Notes under the pieces: generated by a model
Database searches by the model: none
What the model saw: only the letters and a program-made list of their open reading frames with translations
Told to the model about the DNA's origin: nothing
Shown: piece by piece, positions 12,870-22,600 of the stretch
Numbering within the stretch: position 1 is the stretch's first letter
Layout: each line of letters opens with the position of its first letter
Position numbers and translations under genes: made by a program
DNA from: Symbiodinium natans
Taxonomy: Eukaryota; Sar; Dinophyceae; Suessiales; Symbiodiniaceae
NCBI GenBank assembly: GCA_905221605.1
Contig: CAJNDS010002592.1
Location: forward strand, 277,001-341,000
DNA: 64,000 nucleotides
Direction: 5' to 3'

Positions 12870-13745
12870 TTGGCGGCATCAGCAAGGCCCATTCACTCCA
12901 CACTTAAGTCACCTACTTACAATTCAAAGCCGAGTCTTGGCGAGTCGGCTGCCTTTACAAGGCCTGGAGTCCAATCAGGACCCAGCAGTGCCGGCACGAC
13001 ACTGCTAAAGTCACGGTCCTTGGCAGGTCTGGTCCACACGTTGTGGAAACGCCTGTACGGACTGGGAATGTGCCAGGCCCCAGGCAACTGCCCATGCCCA
13101 GAATCGCTCCTTGACCCCAGCGATCATGGCCCCTTTGAGACTCTGCAGCACCCAAACTACCAAGCCGACTTTTCAAGTCGACATCCTGTCCTAGCCGCTA
13201 GCCAAAGCCAAATCAGTTCGACTAATGGGGAGAAGGGCACTTCTTTCCCAGATCCAACTCTGACTTTACAGGAGGAAGTGGAGATGGATAACTTGGAGAC
13301 AAACCGTGAGGACGGCGAGGATGCGGCCACGTCAGATGCCAGGGAGCCAATGCGTTATCGACTTGAGCCTCCACCACAAGACACCGTAGATGCTGAAAGT
13401 CCGGGTCAGCGGCCTGGTGCTTTGGATCAGGCGTGGTCCTTCTTCTTCGGCTTGCGCGTCCCCGAGGCACGGGCAACACAAGGGCCCCAAGGGTATGGGT
13501 GGCCACCACCACCCACCTCGACGCTTCCCAACTCCCAAAGCTGGAGGCCGCAGACTCCGCTTGTTTCAAGCTGGTCACAAGCAGGCGGCTATCCGACACA
13601 GCCCCTCACAGCCTACTCACAGAGCATGCAGCAAGGCGAAGCCAGCGCCTTGCCAGCACAATGGCAGGCATCCCTCAGTCCTCCAACAGGAACATGGGCT
13701 CGCCACACTGTTGCGCCAGGGCAACAACTTCGCCCACATTTCTGA
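12870..13745 (+). CDS. Pro/Gln/Ser-rich ORF of 291 codons, possible retroelement or exon
   Basis: A long open frame (it opens with TTG, so any ATG start is further in or the segment is an exon) with no stop for 876 bp. The middle is acidic (EEVEMDNLETNREDGEDAAT), followed by a Gly/Pro/Gln/Ser-rich tail with Trp residues (YGWPPPPT, SQSWRPQTP). Composition is unlike the membrane gene just upstream. Low-complexity Pro/Gln tails of this kind occur in Gag-like parts of Copia elements and in RNA-binding proteins. No zinc knuckle, protease or polymerase motif is visible, so no function is assigned. Confidence 0.3.
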   Translation: MAASARPIHSTLKSPTYNSKPSLGESAAFTRPGVQSGPSSAGTTLLKSRSLAGLVHTLWKRLYGLGMCQAPGNCPCPESLLDPSDHGPFETLQHPNYQADFSSRHPVLAASQSQISSTNGEKGTSFPDPTLTLQEEVEMDNLETNREDGEDAATSDAREPMRYRLEPPPQDTVDAESPGQRPGALDQAWSFFFGLRVPEARATQGPQGYGWPPPPTSTLPNSQSWRPQTPLVSSWSQAGGYPTQPLTAYSQSMQQGEASALPAQWQASLSPPTGTWARHTVAPGQQLRPHF

Positions 13746-15121
13746 GGACTGAGGTATCTGCTGCGATGAATGTGAAAACGGCCAGCTTCGCCTTCGTCAT
13801 CGCTTTGAGAAAAGGGAGCCCGCCGCTGCCAGATCAAGATGATTAATGGAGTAGTGACACCAGAGTGAATAGTCACCTGTCCAGAGCGTCACGCCTCTCA
13901 CACCTTTCATTGCCCTTACCACTGAGATTCACAAAGACCAGTCAGCCTTCGCCCCCCTCCATGGCAGCCCCACCTCCCATCTCTTGTCTGTTTCACAGGA
14001 GGCGCAGCCCAAACGGCGGCTTGGCTCCATATGTGCCAGTACAGGACTTGCCTTTAAGGAGGGCGATGCCTGGCTTGGATGCATTCACTACATGTTCTGT
14101 TGCGCCGGTCCTGCGATGCTTTTCGTGCGCGCGTCGCGCGCAGTGGATCCTAATGCGCGCATGCAGCAGAAGCATCGTTGTTTTTACAGTAATCAGGAAT
14201 CGAAGGTGCTCTGAAGCTTGCGAAACATTCATAATTCCAAAGGTTGAAGTGGGGGGGGGGGGGGATTGGGGCGTTCGCAGAGACTTGCTGTCGGTTTCAT
14301 TGTGCCGAACCTCAAAACTGGCTAAATGTGTTTCAATGCGTTTCCAAAAGAACATGCCATGTTCCGAGTTGTGTTGCCCAGGTCGTGTTTGAAGCAGGCC
14401 ACCCTTCAGCTTCAAAGCTGGGCTCTGCAAGCCAAAAGGGCAGAGCAGAAGAAGAAGACAGAAAGAGGAAGAGAGAAAGAGAGAGCGCAAAAGAGCTGAG
14501 GGGCAGCGAAGTCAGCCAACAAGAAGGGAACGATATAACCAACATGGGCGGGGCCTTGAACACTGCGGGGGAGGGGAGCTTTTCAGCAAGGTTGTAGCAA
14601 GGTTGTGAGTGAGAGTTGTGGTTGAACCAAGTACGTGCTAGGCAGACAAAGGACATGCTGAGCAGAAAGTTTACATATTATTATGTTTTAAATCGGGGAT
14701 CAAGGGGGAACCTTGAAACTGCTCGCACATTTCTCACCTCGCAAACCCTGGGAAGGGACAGAGTGAGACCCCTCGGGGCCCCCTTCGCTGGGCAGAAGAA
14801 GAAGAAGAAGAGGAGAGTCAGAGAGAGAGAGAGAGAGAGAAAGACATCGTCCGTGGGCGCACGCTGCTTTGACCAATCCCAAAAGGGGGCTGGTGTTTGT
14901 GAGCCTGAAACACTGGACAAGTCCGTGGGGCGACCCTAAAGTGCTCTCGAGGGCGGCCACTTTGGTGACCATGCGGAATGCGTGCTGGAAGGAAGGAAGG
15001 AATGAAGGAAGATATCCGGACTGCGGGCGCGACCTGACCCCTAAGCCCAGTAGAAGAAGAAGGAGCGCAGAGAGAGAAAGGGAGAGAGCGACACATGTGT
15101 ATATTAAATATTATATATACA
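13746..15121. other. non-coding or weakly coding stretch with purine-rich repeats
   Basis: It contains a G-run (14250-14264), GA-rich tracts (about 14440-14500 and 14800-14842) and an AT-rich patch near 15105-15122. One frame at 13984-14214 looks mildly exon-like (GLAFKEGDAWLGC) after an AG|G site, but has no known motif. Confidence 0.4.
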
Positions 15122-15990
15122 CACATGCACTGATATCTGTACATATGTAGATCCACAACTACATGTGAGCAGCTAAGTGTGCAGAGATCAGTGTGTGTAT
15201 CTATATAAGCATACAGAAACATACATTGACATATTCAGCCTTGTTAGGTCATGTGTTGACAATATATAGTATTTGCCGGCAGGTTGCGCATGCAGTTAGA
15301 AGTGCTTGCCCACATGCAAGCAGAGTTCAAGACTTGCAAGCAGAGTTCAAGACTTGCAGGCAGCGCCTCCTGCAAGTCCTGAAGCAATTCCTACACATAG
15401 AGAGGCTGGGATGATCCGGGATGCTTGTGCCATGGTCAAGAATCCTGGCTATTTCACCATGGATTGCGGATGATTACGGCATGTGCCATAGGTGGCGGAC
15501 TCCTCGCCGACACGGCCAGAAAGCTCTTCGCACAGGGATGTCCTGAGCTTATTGACACTCCACAGACACTCCGCGTTTGAAGTTCTGAGCCCAGAGCAGT
15601 TCTGAGGCCGACCCTTCTCAGTTCTACAAGGTGTTCAACGAAAAGATTCACGATGTGCTTCAGCACTATACCTATGACTCCTCACAGGTCGACTCATGGA
15701 AGACTGACATCGTTGCTGCGTGCGGCGATGCAGTTCAGGGAAGCGGCTGGCGGTTCCAGTTTGAGTGTGCCATCATTCCAGCTGCAGAAGAGCTTCCAGC
15801 ATGGAGTGTTCCCGAAGCACCAGAGTTCGACAAAGAGGATGATATGTTGCTCGTGCTGGAGAACCCATCAGACACATACAAAGTGAGGCTAACGGCAATT
15901 GGAAAGCCAGAGGCACCAGGTGCTCCTCCAGTTCAGCCAAGTCAGCCACAGCAGCCTCCGCGTCCAGTCCAAGCCGGGGAGGTGGTTCGT
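15122..15990 (+). repeat. duplicated segment, unsplit copy (pairs with 27471-27614 plus 32603-33331)
   Basis: Positions 15122-15265 are identical over 144 bp to 27471-27614. Positions 15264 to about 15990 match 32603 to about 33331 with scattered differences. Here the two parts are contiguous; in the other locus they are separated by 4,988 bp of satellite DNA. A perfect two-copy 20-bp tandem repeat (GCAAGCAGAGTTCAAGACTT) lies near 15317-15356 and is shared by the other locus. Confidence 0.9.
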
Positions 15991-16560
15991 GCATGCTGCA
16001 TATATGCATCTGCCCTTAAATCGGCGGTTGCTGTGCGCAGGAGCCGGGGAAGCTGCGGCACGGTGATGAAGAGCAGGCAGAGGAATTCAAAGCAGCAATA
16101 TCCTTCGAGGCATGCAGCATGCAGAGACCGGCAAGCAGACAGGCTTACAGCGGCTAACACCTGCAGACATGTACAGAGACATGTTGCCCTGAACCTGCTT
16201 TGCCAGGCGCACGCAGCTGCCTTTGAGCCGGCCACGGGGCCCGTCACAACAGCCGAGGCGAGAACTGAGCAACCAGCCGCGACCGCTACCCAGCTGCACG
16301 TGGTTGGGGGAGGTTGCGTTGTATCACGTTGTATCATGAATAGAAGGTAACACCAGCAGTGCTCTTTGGAAGGCATGACATGGCACGAAGAAATCACGAA
16401 GATTGAGCATGTGCGGAGAAGGCTGCGTCGGAAGAGCTGCAGCCCGCATACGTAGAGGCGCCGCTTCAGCAAGCAAACCTCTCGAGCTTTCACTAACACG
16501 TGGACAGGACGAGCATCAAATTGCCCCCTTTGAAGACGAGCCCCTCGAGAGCGAGGAGGA
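15476..16560 (+). repeat. tandem duplication, copy 1 (about 1.09 kb)
   Basis: It matches 16737-17821 at an offset of 1260-1261 bp. I count about a dozen substitutions and one 1-base indel over 1,085 bp, roughly 99% identity, so the duplication is recent. The unit covers part of a multi-exon gene, with both outer ends of that gene cut off. Confidence 0.92.
15482..16350 (+). pseudogene. Tctex1-like gene fragment, copy 1
   Basis: The coding segments are: (1) an open stretch reading ACAIGGGLLADTARKLFAQ; (2) from about 15604, ADPSQFYKVFNEKIHDVLQHY and onward to about 15960. The second part shows the spacing typical of dynein light chain Tctex1 domains: YDSSQVDSWKTDIV, then WRFQFECAII. A Pro/Gln linker follows. 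A further exon is likely after the AG|G near 16041 (EPGKLRHGDEEQAEEFKAA). The two main segments are out of frame by one base at CAGTTCTGAGGCC, and this copy has one further extra base near 15550. The Tctex1 C-terminal strand is not visible. It could be a broken gene copy, or exons with an unrecognised short intron. Confidence 0.45.
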
Positions 16561-16668
16561 AGAGGTGGTTATCATTTGCATGTAGTTTGAAGTCCTTACC
16601 AACGCAGCATGCATGCCTTGCAGGCAGCGCCTGCTGCGAGTCCTGAGCACGGCAAGGCCAGACGATGA

Positions 16669-17821
16669 CTCGAACGAGTAAGCGCCTAACAACAAGGCCG
16701 ACATAACGAGAACAGTGATTCCAAGCCATGGTAGTGACGGCATGTGCCATAGGTGGCGGACCCCTCGCCGACACGGCCAGAAAGCTCTTCGCACAGGGAT
16801 GTCCTGAGCTCATTGACACCCACAGGCACTCCGCGTTTGAAGTTCTGAGCCCAGAGCAGTTCTGAGGCCGACCCTTCTCAGTTCCACAAGGTGTTCAACG
16901 AAAAGATTCACGATGTGCTTCAGCACTATACCTATGACTCCTCACAGGTCGACTCATGGAAGACTGACATCGTTGCTGCGTGCGGCGATGCAGTTCAGGG
17001 AAGCGGCTGGCGGTTCCAGTTTGAGTGTGCCATCATTCCAGCTGCAGAAGAGCTTCCAGCATGGAGTGTTCCCGAAGCACCAGAGTTCGACAAAGAGGAG
17101 GATATGTTGCTCGTGCTGGAGAACCCATCAGACACATACAAAGTGAGGCTAACGGCAATTGGAAAGCCAGAGGCACCAGGTGCTCCTCCAGTTCAGCCAA
17201 GTCAGCCACAGCAGCCTCCGCGTCCAGTCCAAGCCGGGGAGGTGGTTCGTGCATGCTGCATATATGCATCTGCCCTTAAATCGGCGGTTGCTGTGCGCAG
17301 GAGCCGGGGAAGCTGCGGCACGGTGATGAAGAGCAGGCAGAGGAATTCAAAGCAGCAATATCCTTCGAGGCATGCAGCATGCAGAGACCGGCAAGCAGAC
17401 AGGCTTACAGCGGCTAACACCTGCAGACATGTACAGAGACATGTTGCCCTGAACCTGCTTTGCCAGGCGCACGCAGCTGCCTTTGAGCCGGCCACGGGGC
17501 CCGTCACAACAGCCGAGGCGAGAACTGAGCAACCAGCCGCGACCGCTACCCAGCTGCACATGGTTGGAGGAGGTTGCGTTGTATCACGTTGTATCATGAA
17601 TAGAAGGTAACACCAGCAGTGCTCTTTGGAAGGCATGACATGGCACGAAGAACTCACGAAGATTGAGCATGTGCGGAGAAGGCTTCGTCGGAAGAGCTGC
17701 AGCCCGCATACGTAGAGGCGCCGCTTCAGCAAGCAAACCTCTCGAGCTTTCACCAACACGTGGACAGGACGAGCATCAAATTGCCCCCTTTGAAGACGAG
17801 CCCCTCGAGAGCGAGGAGGAG
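16669..17821 (+). repeat. tandem duplication, copy 2, with a dispersed leader
   Basis: 16737-17821 is the second copy of the 1.09-kb unit. The 67 bp before it (16671-16737, CTCGAACGAGTAAGCGCCTA onward) matches 27405-27473 rather than the sequence upstream of copy 1. So the left border of the tandem unit joins sequence from another repeat of this family. Confidence 0.85.
16743..17610 (+). pseudogene. Tctex1-like gene fragment, copy 2
   Basis: Same content as copy 1. It lacks the extra base near 15550, so its first segment stays open for longer (…CPELIDTHRHSAFEVLSPEQF) up to the shared TGA. A single extra base in CAGTTCTGAGGCC again separates this frame from ADPSQF. Removing one base would merge the two, which suggests the frameshift predates the duplication. 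The exon-like reading EELQPAYVEAPLQQANLSS near 17690 is kept in both copies. Confidence 0.45.
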
Positions 17822-17879
17822 GTGCTGCTTCCACTGCAGACGATTAATTTCATTGAAAGATGCAGGATCATGTAACATC

Positions 17880-19601
17880 AGGGTGCTGATACGCAGGCAA
17901 ATGCTTGGCGGTTAGGACTGTTGCTATGGCAAGATCACCCGCACGACTCATGTCAAGCATTTTGGTCAGATTCAACTGGCAACATGGACATTTGCATAGA
18001 TCCGACGTGCTTACAATACTGAGTGTTGCACAACGACTCTCTTAGAACCATCGGCAAGCCGCGAACAGCCTTAATGACTGCACCGCCCCGGGCCCTGTCA
18101 CAGCTTGTACTCTGAAGTACAGAGCATTACTTGTACAAATCCTTCGGTGGTCCCATGATTCCTGTGCTGATGGACTCAAGTCCTGCGACGTCCCTGGCGG
18201 CTGCAGCGCTGCGGGCGGCAAAGCCGCGGCTGGCGCCGGTACGGCCACAACCAACACGTGGCAATGGGATTCCCGGACGCAATGCTATCAATGCACGTGC
18301 TGACATATGCTGACCTGAGCCCAAAGCCACATCAAAGCCGCATGAGGTTCCCTAACAAGCACAAGCCTGAAGAGAATATAGAGAATCAAAGAAGCTTAGC
18401 TGTCTGTGCCAGTCTCTTATGCTACTATGCTTCCCAGAGCAGGGCTCCGCCCCACGACCGCTGAGACTTCCACCCAGAACCACACTGGCAGCTTGCGGGC
18501 TCCTATCCTTTTGCCGCGCCCTTCGCCTCAGTCGCGGACTGGGGCCAGCACGAAGTGCGCGTTGGCGTGCCGTGCGCCTTGCGCAGAAACAGGATCCGCT
18601 CCATGGCAAATGTCTGTTTCTTCTGGCCCGAGACAGAAAAGGTGTAGCGACGTAAGCTGCCAGCCTTGTGACAAGGAGTCTGCACAAACCTCGGACAACC
18701 GCGGCCGTGAAGCGGGCGGCCGGCCCAAAGAAGGCGAGCAAGTCAATATGTCAGGTCGTTGTGTTCTTCCCTTAAGTACGTGAGAGCCCCATATCACTCA
18801 AAGTATCCCAAAGTTCCAGATGAAATCTCTGATGTGAAGAGATGTGACGAGGCCGGCAGAAGTCGCGGACTTGGAAAAGGAAATCGAGGCTCGTCCCGTG
18901 AGCCCTGTGGGTCTGGCCGGTTTGGAGAATAGGAAGGGATCGAATTGACACAGGCACTTTGTCCTCTTGCTTTCCGATCTTGGATTCCATTCAGACTTTG
19001 CCTGTGTTCAGCGCCACGTCTTGTCACGAGGCGGCGGCCGACAGTGCTTCGGAGATCCGAGCTGGATCCAAGCAAGGCATCGTTGTGCGTGAGCATGTCG
19101 CCTGATTAGATGATGAATTAGATGACAAGAAAGTTTGGCTTGAGTCTAGTGTTTTGCGGTCATTGCGGGCCACTAAAGTGAGGTAAGGGGTGACTGAGTC
19201 GGAATGAGAAGTGACAGCGTAGCGAAGTTGCCCCGGAAGGAGGGAAAGGGGAGGAGGGGCTTTGCTCTAGCTTTGCAGTGTGACGCTGGGCTTGCCATTC
19301 AAGTCAGAAAGGAGGTGCCATGAGGTGCCTGAAATTAGTATAGGAAGTTTTCATCGCCAGGTGCCCGACGTGCAGCCTGCCGTCATTGTGGATGAGGCCT
19401 CCTCTCAGTAGCTCATGCCTAAATGTCAAAGTAGCCATGCAGCTGGCAAAATGAATGTGGAGAATTGCGGAGGTGTCCTGGACCCCGGCGGTGGAAGGAG
19501 CCGGCGAGAAGGGGCGGTTCTCGACCAAGCCAGTCATTTGGCTGCAAGCTTGTTCCAGTTCCATGTGACCTGTCAAAAGCATGCTCCTTGAGCCTACACA
19601 G
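17880..19601. other. spacer upstream of the ABC-F gene, possible 5' exons
   Basis: No exon could be joined securely to the ABC-F gene. Two candidates: about 18129-18146 reads LYKSFGG, similar to the start of an ABC domain. A segment from 18856 reads AEVADLEKEIEARP, an amphipathic helix after an AG|G site. The GC-rich patch at 18190-18245 contains a short GCGGC-AAA-GCCGC hairpin. The 5' end of the gene should lie somewhere in this interval or earlier. Confidence 0.35.
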
Positions 19602-22600
19602 GTCCTGGAGTCCGTCAGCTGGAGCATCTGCCGAAAACAGAAAGTTGGGCTGATTGGGCCCAATGGCTGCGGGCCCCTCGGTTGCAAAGTTGCACCATGT
19701 GCCCCACCGACCCTTGTGTCTTTTCAGAACTTGCAGAAGGTTGGTGTGAACAAGGACCTGGAGTAGGTCTGTCGCACGTCGTGCTGAGGAAAAGCTCTCA
19801 GCTCCTGATGATTCTGCAGGAAATTGAGCCAACAGGCGGCAGGCTGGGGCGATAGAGTCTCACACTCTGATGTTAGTGAGAGTGAGATCTGTAAGCCTGC
19901 AAGGATCATCAAGCACCCCAAGAACATGAGAATTGCCTACATGCAGCAAGAGGCTGACCTGGACAATAGCAAGACTGCTTTTGAGGCCCGTGACGGACTT
20001 GCGCGCATGTTGAATGCCGTAGCATTGGTCGGGCTCGGGTGCATCGGCGTAAAGCTTCAGGGCAAGTCAGCTAATGCAGCTTGAGTTGTCTGGTGCCTGC
20101 TGAAGCAAGGTTCAATTCCCGAATTGATACCAAAGTCCCTTCACCTTCCCCCCCATCCTCCCCCAACTTGCATCCATCAGTTCCACGCCGCACCCCGTGC
20201 CCTCCAGCCCCAGAAGCCGAAGCTCTCCTACGGCAGAGCCTGGAGAGGGTGGCCTAAGTCCACATGTCCGCGCACGTTGAAAGCGCTTTTTTTGTTCCCC
20301 AAGCCGCTTTGGCCGCAGGCCCTCAGCGAGCATCCGTGCAATCCGTTTGTTGTTGGCATGCTACAGTGGCCCGGCTCGATGCCTCGATGCGTGTGCCTTC
20401 AAGATTTTCGTACGGCAGGAGTTGCAGTCTGTCTTCGGCGACCGGACACTCGCAGAGGTCGACTTGGCAATCAAGGATGCGACAGCGGTGGACACGAGGC
20501 TGCAGGGTTCTTTATGTTCTTTTTTTCTTTTGAAGCTTCTAGAATCTTCTCTGTGCTCAGTGTCAGCTCATAGTACTGGCAGAGAGGCATTTGCATCCCA
20601 AGCTGCCATGTCGTGGTGCGAGGCTAGAAGAGATGGACAAGCTTGTGGAGGCTCTCACGATTCAAGGGCCTCTGCCTTCCGCTGAGTCTACCAATCCTGG
20701 TCCAAGGAGCGCGACTCCATCGAGAAGCACCTCGGAGCGGTGGGGCTCCGACATGTTTTGACAGCTGATGTTGCTGGTCACATCTGTTTGGTGATGCCCT
20801 TTCGCACATTTGCCTTCTGTCGGACCCCTCGGACCCCGGACAGCACCAAGAGGATCAAGCTTTGCAGCTAACCGGACACACTGGGTCCGTGCTTCACCTG
20901 GCTTACGATTTAGGGCTTACGGATTTGGGGTTTTAGCTCCGAGCTGTTTTCTGCAGCAGTCGCAGGTCGCTGCCTCCGTTTTGGGTTCCAAAAAAAGGTC
21001 TTCCTAGTCATTGAAGAAAAGTGGGATTTATAAGAAAACTCAAGGTGCTTACGGCTCAGGGTTGGGGGGGGATGAAATCTGGGTGATGGGCAAGTCCCTT
21101 AATTTTTGTGTGTTCTAAGGGTTTGCCCCACCGACATCTCGGCCCCCATTTTGAACCCGAAGGACCGAAACCGAAGAAAACTTTTCTTCAACGATTGGGA
21201 AGACCTGAGCCCTGAACCCCGTCGTGTCGGCGTGCAGACTCTTCATTCCGGAAGAACGTCGTGGATCTAAATCGGACGGGGTTTGATCAAGTGCGGATCC
21301 GAAATCACTCTGAGCTGAATCGTTGCCCTACCCTTCCCTTGCTCATGGTACGTTGTCTGCAGCCAATGCCGGACTTTTCTCAAGCCACTTCCCGGCGCAG
21401 GTCGAGGATCTGATATTGCAGCTAGATCTGGCACCTCGGCTGCAGCTAAACGTCCGGCCCCCGCCCCCAAATGAGACCTCCTTCAGTGTGTAGGGGACAT
21501 GGCGTGAACAAGCTTGAGGTGTCCTACCGAGACACGCTGACACGGGAGCTGTCTGGCGGGTGGCAGATGCGAGTAGCTCTTGGTAAGATCATCCTCTCCC
21601 GCCCAGATCTGATTCTCCTTGACGAGCCCACAAATCACATAGACCTGGAGACCGTTGAATTTATGGAGGAGTTTCTGAGAGCTCAAGATGTGGCAATGGT
21701 CATCGTGTCCCATGACCGCTACTTCTTAAACCAGGTTTGCAACCGCATAGTGGAGATTGCAGACGGCGAGTCAAAGACATACTTCGGAAACTATGTCGAG
21801 TACCTGGAAGCCCGCGATGGCGCTTTTTACCGGCAGTGGAAGGCATACAACCTTCACAGAGACCAAGTGCTGAGACTGAAGAAGCGGATAAAGAAGCTGC
21901 AGCAGCGTTTCTTGATGGACACCTTGGCGAAGAAGAAGAAGGAGCTTCTTGGGCAGCCTGCGAAAGGAAGTATGTAAACCAGTCCGGTTTGATGGGGCTG
22001 TTACCATCATTCCACTCCTTGACCTGAGTCTGCGAAGAAGTTTCTCTTCATTCCAGTCAGCATCATAATCCCAGATGGCCGTGCAGGATATGGAGAGTTT
22101 GCTTGCCAAAGCTCCTCCGAAGCCGGAGGCAGGGCGAATCCAAATCCAGCGAAAGGCTTTCAGCGCGTGAGCTGCCCAGACACAGTGTGCTTTGTGGCAA
22201 GGTCAAGGTGGTGAAAAACTTCCGCTTCCCGTGTTCCTTGTCGGTGCCCTCCACGGAGCCATCATCGGCAGAGGAGGAGCTGCAATTTTTGCATCAAGAA
22301 TTCGTGCTGTTCGAGACATGTCAGGTGAAGGAGCATCAAGAAACATTCACTAAACTGTCCAGGAAACATCAGCCGAGATCGACGACATTTGGGGTTCAGA
22401 GGCAGAGCCGCTGGCGCTGCTTGAGGTGCATCTGCTGGAAATGCACACCACCCCCTTTGTTCGCCAAGACCAGCCACTACATGCCAAAAGCTACTGTAGG
22501 ACCGGCAAGCCTATGATTGAGACACTAACCAGGACAGCTTTCAAGTAGGCAAGTCTACTCGAATGTGCCTCAACAAGCAGCCAGATTGGGCGTACGGCGT

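Noticed and set aside
20105-20130. A GGTTCAATTCCCGAATTG string resembling a tRNA T-arm
   Set aside because: No acceptor stem, D-arm or anticodon arm can be built upstream.
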